Notes: generated by a model not told the origin, from the sequence alone. A stretch of DNA of 64,000 nt from Variovorax brevis (GCF_030317105.1 NZ_JASZYG010000003.1:310001-374000), one strand, 5' to 3'. Shown: positions 17,505-29,324, counted from the first letter of the stretch. Made by a program: numbers and translations.

Positions 17505-18506
17505 TCAATCCAGCTTGGCGCCCGAAGACTTGACCACCGCGGCCCAGCGCTTGACCTCCGAATTCACGAAGGCGCCGAACTGCGTCGGCGTGAGCGTCGG
17601 GATTTCCGAGCCGTTGCTGGCCCACACGGACTTGATGTCCTCCGCCTGCATCGACTTGTTGATGTCTTCGACGATCTTCGCCTGCACGTCGGCGGGCGTT
17701 CCCTTGGGCGTCCACAGGCCGTACCAGGTGGTCACGGTGTAGTCGGGCAGCCCGACTTCTGCCGCGCAGGGCACGTCCGGAAAGGCCGAATTGCGGGTCT
17801 TGCCGGCCACCATCAGCGCGCGGATGCGCCCGGCCTTGATGTGCTGCGCCGATGAACCAAGGCCGTCGAACATGCAGTCGACGTTGCCGGCGATCAGGTC
17901 CTGCAGTGCCGGGCCCGCTCCGCGGTAGGGAATGTGCGTGATGAAGGTGCCGGTCTGCTGCTTGAAGAGTTCACCCGCCAGATGGTGCGAGGTGCCCGCA
18001 CCCGCGGAGGCGTAGTTGAGCTTGCCGGGGTTCGCCTTGGCGTAGGCGAGGAATTCCTTGTACGTCGTGGCGCTCACCCGCTTCGGGTTCACCACCAGCA
18101 CCTGCGGCACGTTGGCCAGCAGCGCCAGCGGCACGAAGTCCTTTTCGATGTCGTAGTCCAGCTTGGGGTACATCGACGGGGCGATGGCGTGGTGCACCGC
18201 GCCCATGAAAAGCGTGTAGCCATCGGGTGCTGCGCGGGCGGCGATGGTCGCGCCCAGCGTTCCGCCGGCGCCGCCACGGTTGTCAATGACCAGCGTCTTG
18301 CCCGTGACCTTGCTGAACTGCGCCGAAAGCGGCCGCGCGAAGGCATCGGTGCCGCCGCCCGCTGGAAAGGGCACGATCATCGTGACCGGCTTGGTCGGCC
18401 AGGCGGATTGCGCCAGGGCTACAAAGTGAAGGCCGGAAAGGCCGGTGGCGGCAAAAGCCGCACCCGAAGCGCGCAAGACATCGCGTCGGCGAAAAGACGT
18501 ACTCAT
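17505..18506 (-). CDS. Bug-family tripartite tricarboxylate transporter substrate-binding protein
   Basis: Periplasmic solute receptor (TctC/Bug) of 333 residues. The N terminus FRRRDVLRASGAAFAATG followed by a hydrophobic stretch to VALAQS resembles a Tat-type signal. The Bug fold is shown by WPTKPVTMIVPFPAGGGTDA, VIDNRGGAGGTLGA and KLNYASAGAGTSHHLAGE. The ATG at 18506 has AGGAGACAG upstream. No membrane TctA/TctB genes are adjacent, as is common for Bug proteins in this order. Linked to malonyl-CoA genes, so malonate or another small dicarboxylate is the likely ligand. Confidence 0.92.
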   Translation of the reverse strand: MSTSFRRRDVLRASGAAFAATGLSGLHFVALAQSAWPTKPVTMIVPFPAGGGTDAFARPLSAQFSKVTGKTLVIDNRGGAGGTLGATIAARAAPDGYTLFMGAVHHAIAPSMYPKLDYDIEKDFVPLALLANVPQVLVVNPKRVSATTYKEFLAYAKANPGKLNYASAGAGTSHHLAGELFKQQTGTFITHIPYRGAGPALQDLIAGNVDCMFDGLGSSAQHIKAGRIRALMVAGKTRNSAFPDVPCAAEVGLPDYTVTTWYGLWTPKGTPADVQAKIVEDINKSMQAEDIKSVWASNGSEIPTLTPTQFGAFVNSEVKRWAAVVKSSGAKLD

Positions 18507-18574
18507 CGAACTGTCTCCTGTTTTTTGGGAAAGCGCGTCGCCCGTGCATTGCGACCAGGCGCGCAGTGCGAACT

Positions 18575-19975
18575 CTAGCCGCAAAGATTGTCAACTTCCC
18601 GGGACATCGGGATGCGGCCCTGGGTCAGCAGGGCGCGGTGCTTGTCCAGCCGCTTGAGGTCATACAGGTAGTTCACCATGAGCCCGTACGACTGCTTGAG
18701 GCCCTTGGGCGACGGATCGCCCGCCCAGTTCAGCCGTTCCACGCGCGCGCCATTGCCCAGGTGAAAGCGCGCCACCGGATCGGCCGGTTGGCCGTCGCGC
18801 AGTTCGCGTCCAAGGTAGCGCGCGGCGCTCTTGACGAGCAACTGGCGCACCGGCGACTTCGCATCGAGGGCCAAGGCCTGCTCGGCCGCGCGCAGGAAGT
18901 CGGCGGCCTCCGGCTTTTCCACGCCCAAGGCGCGGGCGAGTTCCGCGCGGCGCTTGTCGTCCAGCCCACCCAGCATCGCGCCGGCTTGCTTGCCCAGCCA
19001 CGAACGAAAACCCGGCAGCGGCGAGAGGGTCGCAAAGACCTTGAGCTTGGGAAACTCCGCACTCAGCGTCTCGACCACGCGCTTGATGAGCGAGTCGCCA
19101 AAGCTCACGCCCTTGAGCCCCGCCTGCGTGTTGCTGATCGAATAGAAGATGGCCGTGGTCGCGCGTGCCAAATCGCCCGGCGCGGCCGCCTCGTCGAGCA
19201 GGTGCGTGATGCCGTCGCTGACGTGATCGAGCAGCGCCACCTCCACGAAGATGAGCGGCTCCGTCGGCATGCGCGGGTGGAAGAAGCCGTAGCAGCGGCG
19301 GTCGCTGTCGAGCCGGTTCTTCACGTCGGCCCAGCTGCGGATGTCGTGCACGGCCTCGTAGCGGATGAGCTTTTCGATGAGCGACGCGGGCGAGTCCCAG
19401 CTGATGCGCTGCAGGTCCAGAAAGGCAACGTCGAACCACGTCGAGAACAGGTGCTCCAGTTCGGCTTCGAGCGCGACCAGGCGCGGGTCTTCGCGCAAAT
19501 GCGGCAGCAGTTCGGCGCGCAGGTCGACCAGGAAGCGCAGCCCCGGCTCGGCCACCGCAAAGCGTTGCAGCAGGCGTGCGCGCGGCGACACCAGCGCACG
19601 CCGCAGCCGCACTTCCGCCTGGCCGGCGTCGGCGCGCGCGATGGCCGCGTCGTACTGTTCTTGCGCGGCCTGGATCTTCTTGGCGTCTGGCGCAAAGCGT
19701 TCGCTCATCAGCAGCCAGATGTCGCGCCGCTGCTCGGCTTCGAGCCCGGCGTACCACTGCGCCACGGCGGCCGCGCGGCTGCCGGCTTCCACGTCGCTCA
19801 CGCGCGCATCGACCACGGCCTGCAGGTCGGCCAACGCGCGGCGCAGGGCACGCGGCGACAGGCCCTCGCCAAAGCGCCGCAGCGTGGCGTCGAGCCGCTC
19901 GCTGAGCGAGCGGGTGACGGGCTTGGCGTCGGTGGCCTGCATGCCGGGTGCCATGTTCAATGTCGTGGTGCTCAT
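18575..19975 (-). CDS. matA: Malonyl-CoA decarboxylase
   Basis: Converts malonyl-CoA to acetyl-CoA and CO2. The 466 residues match the malonyl-CoA decarboxylase family: an all-helical N-terminal half (WLLMSERFAPDAKKI), then the acetyltransferase-like catalytic half with YGFFHPRMPTEPLIFVEVAL, AIFYSISNTQAGLKGVSFGD (His/Ser active-site region) and FATLSPLPGFRSWL. It is the first gene of the malonate set. The ATG at 19975 follows AGGATGG; longer frames upstream have no support. Confidence 0.93.
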   Translation of the reverse strand: MSTTTLNMAPGMQATDAKPVTRSLSERLDATLRRFGEGLSPRALRRALADLQAVVDARVSDVEAGSRAAAVAQWYAGLEAEQRRDIWLLMSERFAPDAKKIQAAQEQYDAAIARADAGQAEVRLRRALVSPRARLLQRFAVAEPGLRFLVDLRAELLPHLREDPRLVALEAELEHLFSTWFDVAFLDLQRISWDSPASLIEKLIRYEAVHDIRSWADVKNRLDSDRRCYGFFHPRMPTEPLIFVEVALLDHVSDGITHLLDEAAAPGDLARATTAIFYSISNTQAGLKGVSFGDSLIKRVVETLSAEFPKLKVFATLSPLPGFRSWLGKQAGAMLGGLDDKRRAELARALGVEKPEAADFLRAAEQALALDAKSPVRQLLVKSAARYLGRELRDGQPADPVARFHLGNGARVERLNWAGDPSPKGLKQSYGLMVNYLYDLKRLDKHRALLTQGRIPMSREVDNLCG

Positions 19976-20125
19976 GGGGTCGTTGCCATCCTGGTGTCGC
20001 TTCGATTCGAATGTGCAACGGATTCGGGCCGCGCGGGGCGAAGCGTTGCGAATGAGCCTCTTCGTGGGCAGGTTGCCGTCGCGACGGGGCGTCGAAGCGA
20101 ACCCTGTCAATAATCTCGCATCATT

Positions 20126-21115
20126 ATGGAAAACACCGGAGATGCGGGCAACCGGCTCGCGAGGCGCAAGCGCCCGAGATCACACCCCCGTCCACCGCTG
20201 CCCACACGTGACGGCGTGGGCGCCAGTTGCGTGGCCCTGCAGGAGGGGCCGTGGGCCACGATTGGTGAGTTCTTTGCCGCGCGCTTTCCCCTCGTGAGCG
20301 CCGGGGAATGGCGCGAGCGCATGCAGGCGGGCGACATCGTCGACCAGCACGGCGCGCCCATCGATCTGGGCAACGCCTACCGGCCGCACCAGAAGCTTTG
20401 GTACTACCGGACCTTGCCCGAGGAAGCGCGCATTCCCTTTGACGAAACGGTGCTCTTTCAGGACGAACATCTGGTGGTGGCCGACAAGCCGCACTTCCTG
20501 CCCGTTTCGCCTTCGGGCCGCTACCTGCAGGAAAGCTTGCTGGTGCGACTCAAGCGCAAGCTGGGCATCGACACGCTGTCACCCATCCACCGCATCGACC
20601 GCGGGACGGCGGGGCTCGTGCTTTTTTCGGTGCAACCGGGCACGCGCGACCGCTATCAGTCGCTCTTTCGCGAGCGCAGCGTCACCAAGCGCTATGAAGC
20701 CATCGTGCCGTGGCGCAAAGGCGCCGAAGTGCCGCCGGTGTACCGAAGCAATCTGACGGCCGATCCCACGTTCCTGCTCACGCGGGAATCGCCGGGGGCG
20801 CCGAATTCCGAGACGCACCTTCAATTGCTGGAAGTGTGTGGCGCCCATGCGCGGCTGGCGCTTTCACCCGTCACGGGCCGTCGGCACCAATTGCGGGTGC
20901 ACTGCGCGGCGCTCGGCATGCCGATCGTGTACGACGACTTCTATCCGGTGCTGCTGCCCGAAGGCTCGGACGACTACGCGCGGCCCTTGCAACTATTGGC
21001 CCACTCGGTCGCGTTTCGCGATCCGCTCAGCGGGGCGCCGCGGGCGTTTGAGAGTGCCCGATCACTCAGCTTTGACACCGTCAGTGGCCAGGAACCGCCG
21101 ACTGGTTCTCGATGA
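20126..21115 (+). CDS. RluA-family pseudouridine synthase
   Basis: RNA-modifying enzyme of up to 329 residues. The catalytic motif reads IHRIDRGTAGLVLFS, with the Asp of HRID as nucleophile. VLFQDEHLVVADKPHFLPVSP and VTGRRHQLRVHCAALGMPIVYD are further RluA-family signatures. Residues 1-35 are basic and variable; a later start is possible. The target (rRNA or tRNA position) cannot be read from sequence. It is divergent from the malonyl-CoA decarboxylase gene and convergent with lgt. Confidence 0.88.
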   Translation: MENTGDAGNRLARRKRPRSHPRPPLPTRDGVGASCVALQEGPWATIGEFFAARFPLVSAGEWRERMQAGDIVDQHGAPIDLGNAYRPHQKLWYYRTLPEEARIPFDETVLFQDEHLVVADKPHFLPVSPSGRYLQESLLVRLKRKLGIDTLSPIHRIDRGTAGLVLFSVQPGTRDRYQSLFRERSVTKRYEAIVPWRKGAEVPPVYRSNLTADPTFLLTRESPGAPNSETHLQLLEVCGAHARLALSPVTGRRHQLRVHCAALGMPIVYDDFYPVLLPEGSDDYARPLQLLAHSVAFRDPLSGAPRAFESARSLSFDTVSGQEPPTGSR

Positions 21116-21151
21116 CCTGCTCCTTGTCGCGGGCAGGTTCACGAAGGAGAT

Positions 21152-21979
21152 TCAGCGGCGTGCGAGCGCTGCAGGCGCCACGCGCCCCGCGCTCCAGTAG
21201 AGCCAGATGCCGAAGAGGACCATGGGCACACAAAGCCATTGGCCCATGCTCATGTTCAGCGCCAACAGGCCGAGGAAATCGTCGGGCTCGCGGAAGTACT
21301 CGGCAATGAAGCGCAGCACGCCATAGCCCGCGACGAACACGGCGGAAACACGCCGCTCCAGGCGTGGCTTGCGCGCATACAGCCAGAGCACGACGAACAG
21401 CAGCAATCCTTCGAGCAGGAACTGGTACACCTGCGAGGGATGGCGCGGCAGCATCGAGCCGCTTTGCGGAAACACCATGCCCCACGGCAGATCGGGGCTC
21501 GAGAAGCGCCCCCACAACTCGCCGTTGATGAAGTTGCCGACACGTCCCGCCGCCAATCCGGTCGGCACGCAAGGGGCGACGAAATCCATCACCTGCCAGA
21601 AGGGTCTTGCACGCGAATGGGCGTACCAGACCATCGAGGCAATCACGCCCAGCAGGCCGCCATGGAAGCTCATGCCGCCTTGCCAGACGAAGAACACTTC
21701 CAGCGGGTGCGTCAGGTAGTAGCCCGGCTTGTAGAACAGGCAATAGCCCAGGCGCCCGCCGACGACGACGCCCATCACGCCCAGGAAGAGGATGTCCTCC
21801 ACGTCCTTCCGGGTCCACGCTGTGGGCGTGGTCACCGAGCGGAAGGGTTCGTGTTGCAGGCGGCGCGTGCCCAGGAAGTAGAAAAGCCCGAAGGCCGCGA
21901 GATAGGTCAGGCCATACCAGTGGATGGCGATCGGTCCGAGTTGCAGGGCAATCGGGTTGATCTGGGGATACATCAGCAT
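21152..21979 (-). CDS. lgt: Prolipoprotein diacylglyceryl transferase
   Basis: Inner-membrane enzyme of 275 residues that transfers diacylglycerol from phosphatidylglycerol to the lipobox cysteine of prolipoproteins. It starts [26 protein letters not shown], contains [13 protein letters not shown], and has the family signature [18 protein letters not shown] followed by [10 protein letters not shown]. Seven or so membrane segments are seen. It is essential in most Gram-negative bacteria. A LysR-type gene ends just upstream on the same strand. Confidence 0.97.
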   Translation of the reverse strand: MLMYPQINPIALQLGPIAIHWYGLTYLAAFGLFYFLGTRRLQHEPFRSVTTPTAWTRKDVEDILFLGVMGVVVGGRLGYCLFYKPGYYLTHPLEVFFVWQGGMSFHGGLLGVIASMVWYAHSRARPFWQVMDFVAPCVPTGLAAGRVGNFINGELWGRFSSPDLPWGMVFPQSGSMLPRHPSQVYQFLLEGLLLFVVLWLYARKPRLERRVSAVFVAGYGVLRFIAEYFREPDDFLGLLALNMSMGQWLCVPMVLFGIWLYWSAGRVAPAALARR

Positions 21980-21983
21980 TGGC

Positions 21984-22922
21984 CTATTGTGCCAAGCCGC
22001 GTTCCTTCACAAATTCGACAAAGCGCTGGAGTGCGGGCTTCTCTTCTTCCACCGGCCACACGAGGCTGGTTTCGCAAGCTGGCAGCGACACGGCTTTTCG
22101 CTGCCGTGCAGGCGCCGCGAACTCATCGGACCGCCGATAGACCACGCCTGCGCGCTGGAACTGCGTGACGCTCTCGGGCACCCACGCCACGCCGATCCCG
22201 CCCCAGACCAGATTGACGATGGTCTGCATCTGGATCGCCTCTTGCGCGACGACGGGTGTGCGTCCCGCGGCGTGATAGAGCCCGAAGATGGCGTCGTGCA
22301 GCGAGGGCACGATGCGACGCGGAAAGATCACCAGCGGCTCGGCCAGCGCCGCCTCCAGCGACAGTTGGCCGGTGCGCGCCAGCGGGTGCTGTTGTGGCAA
22401 GGCCAGCACCAGCGGCTCGCTTGCCACGGCCAGGCGATGCAGGCCGGGTGGCGCGAAGCCGGGCGAATGAAGCATCAGGCCGGCGTCGATCTCGCCGCGC
22501 GCAAAGCCTTCGAGTTGCACGTCGCCCGTGGCTTCCACCAGTTCCAGCGACACCTGCGGACTGGTCGCGCGAAACTCACGCACCCATGCCGGCAGGCGCT
22601 CGAAGCCGATGGTCGAAACGAAAGCCAGGCGCACGCGCCCCACTTCGCCCGCCGCCGCCGCGCGAGCGCGCGCGGGCAAGGCCTGCGCCCGCGCCAGCAA
22701 GTCGCGCACGTCCGGCAGCAAGGCTTCACCAGCCGGCGTGAGCGCGACGCGTCGGCGCGTGCGGTCGAAGAGCATCACGCCAAGCGACTTTTCAAGCTGC
22801 GCAATGGCCTGCGTGACGGGCGGCTGCGTCATGTGCAGGCGCACCGCGGCGCGGCCGAAATGAAGCTCTTCCGCCACCGCCAAGAACTGGCGCCACGCCC
22901 GCAGATCGATCAACTGACTCAT
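21984..22922 (-). CDS. LysR-family transcriptional regulator
   Basis: 312 residues. The N-terminal winged helix-turn-helix reads [20 protein letters not shown], then [20 protein letters not shown], and the rest is a periplasmic-binding-like effector domain ([20 protein letters not shown] onwards). It is divergent from ilvD, with about 98 bp between its start and the preferred ilvD start. LysR regulators often control a divergent neighbour, so ilvD or the regulator itself is a plausible target, but no co-inducer can be inferred. Confidence 0.92.
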   Translation of the reverse strand: MSQLIDLRAWRQFLAVAEELHFGRAAVRLHMTQPPVTQAIAQLEKSLGVMLFDRTRRRVALTPAGEALLPDVRDLLARAQALPARARAAAAGEVGRVRLAFVSTIGFERLPAWVREFRATSPQVSLELVEATGDVQLEGFARGEIDAGLMLHSPGFAPPGLHRLAVASEPLVLALPQQHPLARTGQLSLEAALAEPLVIFPRRIVPSLHDAIFGLYHAAGRTPVVAQEAIQMQTIVNLVWGGIGVAWVPESVTQFQRAGVVYRRSDEFAAPARQRKAVSLPACETSLVWPVEEEKPALQRFVEFVKERGLAQ

Positions 22923-23020
22923 TCACGCAGCATATCAGTTGGACACGAAAAATGGATTGGAAGCAATCAATGAACGCGCCGATACTTGGGGCCCCTACGA
23001 GACAGACCGGAAAGACCGCG

Positions 23021-24715
23021 ATGGACACGAAAACGATCCAGATCAACCGCCGCAGCGCCAACATCACCGAAGGCAAGTCGCGCGCGCCCAACCGCTCCAT
23101 GTTCTACGCCATGGGCTACGAGGAAGGCGACTTCAAGAAGCCGATGGTCGGCGTGGCCAACGGCCACAGCACCATCACGCCCTGCAACTCGGGCCTGCAA
23201 AAACTGGCCGATGCGGCCATCGAAGGCATCGAGGAAGCCGGCGGCAATGCACAGGTCTTCGGCACGCCGACGATCTCCGACGGCATGGCCATGGGCACCG
23301 AAGGCATGAAGTATTCGCTGGTGAGCCGCGAGGTCATCTCGGACTGCATCGAGACCTGCGTCGGCGGCCAGTGGATGGACGGCGTGCTGGTGGTCGGCGG
23401 CTGCGACAAGAACATGCCCGGCGGCATGATGGGCATGCTGCGCGCCAACGTGCCGGCCATCTACGTCTACGGCGGCACCATCCTGCCGGGCCGCTACAAG
23501 GGCCAGGACCTCAACATCGTCAGCGTGTTCGAAGCCGTCGGCCAGAACGCCGCGGGCAACATGAGCGACGAAGACCTCACGGAAATCGAAAAGCGCGCCA
23601 TCCCCGGCACCGGTTCGTGCGGCGGCATGTACACCGCCAACACCATGTCGAGCGCATTCGAGGCGCTGGGCATGTCGCTGCCCTACTCCTCCACCATGGC
23701 GAACCCGCACGACGAGAAGCAGAACTCGGCCAAGGAATCGGCCAAGGTGCTGATCGAGGCCATCAAGAAAGACCTGAAGCCGCGCGACATCGTGACCAAG
23801 AAGGCCATCGAGAACGCCGTGGCCGTCATCATGGCCACTGGCGGCTCGACCAACGCGGTGCTGCACTTCCTGGCGATCGCGCACGCCGCGGACGTGGAAT
23901 GGTCCATCGACGACTTCGAGCGCATTCGCAAGCGGACGCCCGTGCTGTGCGACCTGAAGCCCAGCGGCAAGTACCTGGCCGTGGACCTGCACAAGGCCGG
24001 CGGCATCCCGCAAGTAATGAAGGTCTTGCTCAACGCCGGCCTGCTGCATGGGGACTGCATCACCATCACCGGCCAGACGATTGCCGAAGTGCTCGCGGAC
24101 GTGCCCGACACGCCGCGCGCCGACCAGGACGTGATCCGCGGCATCGACAAGCCCATGTACGAGGAAGGCCACCTCGCCATCCTCAAGGGCAACCTCTCGC
24201 CCGAAGGCGCCGTGGCCAAGATCACCGGCCTGAAGAACCCCGTCATCACCGGCCCGGCACGCGTCTTCGACGACGAACAGTCTGCCCTCAAAGCGATCCT
24301 GGACGGCAAGATCAAGGCCGGCGACGTGATGGTGCTGCGCTACCTCGGCCCCAAGGGCGGCCCCGGCATGCCGGAAATGCTGGCACCGACCGGCGCGCTC
24401 ATCGGCGCAGGCCTGGGCGAAAGCGTGGGCCTCATCACCGACGGCCGCTTCTCGGGCGGCACCTGGGGCATGGTGGTCGGCCACGTCGCGCCGGAAGCGG
24501 CGGCGGGCGGCAACATCGCGTTCGTGAACGAAGGCGATTCGATCACCATCGACGCGCACAAGCTCATCCTCGAACTCAACGTGCCCGAAGCCGAACTGGC
24601 CAAGCGCCGCGAAGGCTGGAAGCCGCCGGCCCCTCGCTACACTCGTGGCGTCCAGGCCAAGTTCGCGTTCAACGCCTCCAGCGCAAGCTCGGGCGCGGTG
24701 CTCGACAAGTACTGA
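23021..24715 (+). CDS. ilvD: Dihydroxy-acid dehydratase
   Basis: Iron-sulfur enzyme of branched-chain amino-acid synthesis, converting 2,3-dihydroxyisovalerate and -methylvalerate to the 2-keto acids. Cysteines for the cluster are in [24 protein letters not shown] and [13 protein letters not shown]; the C terminus has [20 protein letters not shown] prefer the ATG at 23021 ([18 protein letters not shown], 564 residues), because it matches the family start and leaves promoter space; an ATG at 22952 would add 23 residues but leaves only 29 bp to the divergent LysR gene. A strong terminator follows. Confidence 0.95.
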   Translation: MDTKTIQINRRSANITEGKSRAPNRSMFYAMGYEEGDFKKPMVGVANGHSTITPCNSGLQKLADAAIEGIEEAGGNAQVFGTPTISDGMAMGTEGMKYSLVSREVISDCIETCVGGQWMDGVLVVGGCDKNMPGGMMGMLRANVPAIYVYGGTILPGRYKGQDLNIVSVFEAVGQNAAGNMSDEDLTEIEKRAIPGTGSCGGMYTANTMSSAFEALGMSLPYSSTMANPHDEKQNSAKESAKVLIEAIKKDLKPRDIVTKKAIENAVAVIMATGGSTNAVLHFLAIAHAADVEWSIDDFERIRKRTPVLCDLKPSGKYLAVDLHKAGGIPQVMKVLLNAGLLHGDCITITGQTIAEVLADVPDTPRADQDVIRGIDKPMYEEGHLAILKGNLSPEGAVAKITGLKNPVITGPARVFDDEQSALKAILDGKIKAGDVMVLRYLGPKGGPGMPEMLAPTGALIGAGLGESVGLITDGRFSGGTWGMVVGHVAPEAAAGGNIAFVNEGDSITIDAHKLILELNVPEAELAKRREGWKPPAPRYTRGVQAKFAFNASSASSGAVLDKY

Positions 24716-24764
24716 GCGTCAAGTCGATCGGGGCCTTGCGCACCGCTTCAACGCTGCTCAAGTC

Positions 24765-24810
24765 AACGCCTGCTGTTGCGCTCCTTCGGGGGCGCACGCA
24801 GGCGTTTTTT
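24765..24810 (+). terminator. Rho-independent terminator after ilvD
   Basis: Stem AACGCCTGC / GCAGGCGTT with an inner GCGCTCC-ttcg-GGGGCGC hairpin, followed by TTTTTT. It ends the ilvD transcript. Confidence 0.9.
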
Positions 24811-24863
24811 GCTTGTGCCCTGCACCGAAGCCATCGACTCATGAAAAAGGGAGAGGACAAGAA

Positions 24864-25076
24864 ATGAAAACGCGGCGCCTGTCCTGGATCTCACCAATCC
24901 GGTCTACGAAGTGAAGGGCACCATCCAGTTTGTGCCCGAGCCCAACAAGACCTACGCTGTTCGTGGCGCGCTGGGCGATGCGGGATCCTCTGTGTGGATC
25001 GAGCAGGAAACGACGCGTGTGGTGGTCGGCAAGAAGATCGAAGCCAAGCACCGGCAAGCCGGGCATGCTGCAATAG
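24864..25076 (+). pseudogene. Decayed small secreted/lipoprotein-like gene
   Basis: A good ribosome site (GGAGAGG) precedes an ATG at 24864, but that frame stops after 16 codons (MKTRRLSWISPIRSTK). In a different frame the following DNA reads as a protein-like stretch, NPVYEVKGTIQFVPEPNKT, then GALGDAGSSVWIEQE and VVVGKKIEAK. So a frameshift or small deletion near 24870-24905 seems to have separated the start from the body. It resembles small beta-rich exported proteins of Burkholderiales, from memory and not confirmed. After 25050 no clear coding remains. Confidence 0.5.
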
Positions 25077-25087
25077 AAATGCCCGGC
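25058..25087. repeat. Perfect inverted repeat
   Basis: GCCGGGCAT (25058-25066) and ATGCCCGGC (25079-25087) form a nine-pair hairpin with a 12-nt loop. It lacks a T-run on either strand, so it may be a Rho-dependent or weak terminator between the decayed gene and the convergent Trp-rich gene. Confidence 0.55.
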
Positions 25088-25110
25088 GTCGGGCTGCAGT
25101 CGTTGCTTGC

Positions 25111-25371
25111 TCAGCGCCCGCGGCGCTTGCGAGCCGAACGGCTGTTCAACATCCCCAACTGGCTGCGCTGCCGATCAATCCGATCCGCACGCCGCGCGTT
25201 CTCTTTCTCGATGACCTTGCGCTTGGTGTACCCCGACCAGTCGGCATAAGCCCACCAGACGACTGCAAGGCCGAAGGGGATCAACACCATCAGCCAAGAC
25301 CATTGCGCCACGGGTCCGATCTCGAAGAACTTCAGGGCCACACCCAGCAGGCCCAAGCCCAAAAACCACAT
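25111..25371 (-). CDS. Small Trp-rich membrane protein (TIGR04438-like)
   Basis: 86 residues, starting MWFLGLGLLGVALKFFEIGP. Two hydrophobic segments (about 1-18 and 22-42) are followed by WWAYADWSGYTKRKVIEKEN and a basic tail. This pattern of tryptophans and the WSGYTKRK stretch matches a small protein family known in Burkholderiales but with no assigned function. GGAGAG sits eight bases before the ATG at 25371, so I reject a longer start. It is divergent from the cytochrome c gene with about 105 bp between. Confidence 0.8.
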   Translation of the reverse strand: MWFLGLGLLGVALKFFEIGPVAQWSWLMVLIPFGLAVVWWAYADWSGYTKRKVIEKENARRADRIDRQRSQLGMLNSRSARKRRGR

Positions 25372-25476
25372 TGAAAATCTCTCCGGCGTTGATTTGCGCC
25401 GCGTCACATGCGCGCGCAGCGCTACCTACAATCGCGCTGGATCGACTTTAACGCACCCCCACGCAGAATTAACTTT

Positions 25477-25782
25477 ATGAAACGATCGTTGTTGTTTTTG
25501 TCACTGTCGGCCTGTCTTGTTGCGCCCGCCTTCGCCGACCTCGCCCTCGCGACGGCCAAGAACTGCATGGCCTGCCACGGCGTCGACAAGAAGGTCATCG
25601 GCCCCGCCTTCAAGGACGTTGCCGCCAAGTACAAGGACGACAAGGGAGCAGTCGACATGCTCGCCGCCAAGATCATCAAGGGCGGCGCAGGCGTCTGGGG
25701 CCCGGTGCCCATGCCCGCCAACACGCAGGTCAACGACGCCGACGCGAAGAAGCTCGCAGCGTGGGTGCTTCAGACCAAATAG
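25477..25782 (+). CDS. Class I c-type cytochrome (c551/c552-like)
   Basis: Periplasmic electron carrier of 101 residues. A signal peptide MKRSLLFLSLSACLVAPAFA is followed by DLALATAKNCMACHGVDKKV with the heme motif CMACH. The axial methionine is in GPVPMPANTQV, and the C-terminal helix is DADAKKLAAWVLQTK. Size and layout match the small cytochromes that donate to cytochrome oxidases or nitrite reductases; no oxidase is next to it. It converges with a LapA-like membrane protein, 3 bp apart. Confidence 0.93.
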   Translation: MKRSLLFLSLSACLVAPAFADLALATAKNCMACHGVDKKVIGPAFKDVAAKYKDDKGAVDMLAAKIIKGGAGVWGPVPMPANTQVNDADAKKLAAWVLQTK

Positions 25783-25785
25783 GTT

Positions 25786-26286
25786 TCAGAGCTGGGGATT
25801 GATGTCGGCAGGGATGCCGCGCCGCTCGATGCGATCTTCCAGTTGGCCGATGTGCGCAGCCGTCGTGTTGTCCGACTGATCGGCGCGCGCCCGGATCGCG
25901 CTTTCCAGTTGCTCGATGCGCGAGGTCACCCGCACCTGCATCTCCGACTCACGCGTCAGTCGCAGTTGTTCCTGCGAGTCCAGGTAGGCCCGCAGCTCCG
26001 TGAAGCGTGAAGCTTCCGCCTTGTCGGCCAAGTCACGCTGAACCTGCATTTCCTTCGTGTGGCGGCGCGTTTCCAGCATCACCGTGCTCTGCAGGTAGAG
26101 CACGTACGCCAGGCACACCACGGCCAGCAGCACGGTCAGCGCCAGCATGACGAGGCCCAGGGGCGCATGGACCTGCATGACGCCCAGCGACATGTCCACC
26201 GGCGCGGACAGCAGGCCCCAGTTCAACGCGGCCAGCGCGGCGATCACCAGCCCCACGATCAACAAGATTCCTGTGCGCAGTCCCAT
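25786..26286 (-). CDS. LapA-like inner-membrane protein with coiled-coil tail
   Basis: 166 residues. Two hydrophobic helices (MGLRTGILLIVGLVIAALAA and about 42-64) flank a short periplasmic or cytoplasmic loop with NWGLLSAPVDMSLGVMQVHA. The remainder is charged and helical (RRHTKEMQVQRDLADKAEAS, then repeated E/R-rich heptads), predicted coiled coil. The two-helix part resembles the LapA domain (lipopolysaccharide assembly protein A). CAGGAGG precedes the ATG at 26286. Exact role unknown. Confidence 0.7.
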   Translation of the reverse strand: MGLRTGILLIVGLVIAALAALNWGLLSAPVDMSLGVMQVHAPLGLVMLALTVLLAVVCLAYVLYLQSTVMLETRRHTKEMQVQRDLADKAEASRFTELRAYLDSQEQLRLTRESEMQVRVTSRIEQLESAIRARADQSDNTTAAHIGQLEDRIERRGIPADINPQL

Positions 26287-26381
26287 ATCGAGCCTCCTGA
26301 ATGTTTTCTGGAAGGCTCGTTTGTAACGCACATTGCCCTGCCACCGCGTCAGACACGGTCGCAAGGCTCACCCGTCAAACC

Positions 26382-26423
26382 TCAGTTGGTTTGCGCGAGC
26401 TGATCCAGGATCGCCGGCTTTTG
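26382..26423 (-). pseudogene. Second copy of the acs 3' tail
   Basis: On the minus strand this short stretch reads KPAILDQLAQTN followed by TGA. The real acs ends [12 protein letters not shown] and TGA at 26511. The two DNA tails agree at roughly three quarters of about 45 positions. It is not a gene; it looks like the remnant of an older acs end, or a product of partial duplication, left about 90 bp downstream of the present stop codon. Confidence 0.7.
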
Positions 26424-26510
26424 CGGGACACATCACATCGCTGCGCGATATGAGTGCCGTCTTCACCGGCTCCGCGCCCTGCGCTCGGCGGCCTTCGGCC
26501 GCATCCTGGA

Positions 26511-28511
<2,001 letters not shown>

Positions 28512-28694
28512 TTGGTCATTGCCTCCAGCATTGGTGGTTCGATGCGGCTCAAATGTCTGCGGATGGTCTTACGGGGTACTGACTGGGCACGTTCGCAACG
28601 TCTGGCACATTTCCTTCCGTGGCGCAGGTTCATTGCCGCACCGCCCTAGAATCGCCCGCTTTGCAAAACATTGTTTCGTAGAACAGGCCCATCG

Positions 28695-29324
28695 ATGTCC
28701 CGTACAGATCCGATTGACCCGCTCAACTCTATCCCCGGCAAGGTATCTCCGCTGCGTCCGCTTCCCAATCTCATTTTCGCCAGCCGCTGGCTCCAGCTTC
28801 CGCTGTACCTCGGCCTGATCGCGGCGCAAGCCGTCTACGTCTTCCATTTCTGGGTCGAGCTCGTTCACCTGCTGCAGGCGGTGTTCGGGAGCGAGCACGC
28901 GCTGCAGGCCCTGGTGAACAGCATCGGCTACAAGACGAATGCGCCGGTCACCTCGCTCAACGAGACGGTCATCATGCTGGTGGTGCTGGCGCTGATCGAC
29001 GTGGTGATGATCTCCAACCTGCTGATCATGGTGATCGTGGGCGGCTACGAGACCTTCGTGAGCCGGATGCGGCTGGAAGGGCATCCCGACCAGCCCGAAT
29101 GGCTCAGCCACGTGAACGCCTCGGTGCTCAAGGTGAAGCCGGCCACGGCCATCATCGGCATCAGCTCGATTCATCTGCTCAAGACTTTCATCAACGCGGA
29201 CAACTACTCGGACCGCGTGCTGATCGCGCAGACGGCCATCCACATCACCTTCCTGCTGTCGGCGCTGGCCATTGCGCTGACGGACAGGCTGATGGCGCCC
29301 ACGCCCAACGGCAACGGCCACTGA
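28695..29324 (+). CDS. YqhA/UPF0114 family inner-membrane protein
   Basis: 209 residues with about four membrane helices. Sequence typical of the family includes FASRWLQLPLYLGLIAAQA, LIDVVMISNLLIMVIVGGYE and FVSRMRLEGHPDQPEWL, with the later stretch KTFINADNYSDRVLIAQTAI. The function of the family is not established; suggestions of channel-like activity are indirect. I chose the ATG at 28695 (MSRTDPIDPL). It is convergent with fumC, 12 bp apart. Confidence 0.85.
   Translation: MSRTDPIDPLNSIPGKVSPLRPLPNLIFASRWLQLPLYLGLIAAQAVYVFHFWVELVHLLQAVFGSEHALQALVNSIGYKTNAPVTSLNETVIMLVVLALIDVVMISNLLIMVIVGGYETFVSRMRLEGHPDQPEWLSHVNASVLKVKPATAIIGISSIHLLKTFINADNYSDRVLIAQTAIHITFLLSALAIALTDRLMAPTPNGNGH

Noticed and set aside
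22939..24867. Long plus-strand frame overlapping ilvD in another frame
   Set aside because: Arg/His/Gly-rich shadow of ilvD, which is unmistakable in its own frame.
24841..24867. Eight-codon frame after the ilvD terminator as a leader peptide
   Set aside because: Too short to support; more likely the ribosome-site region of the decayed gene.
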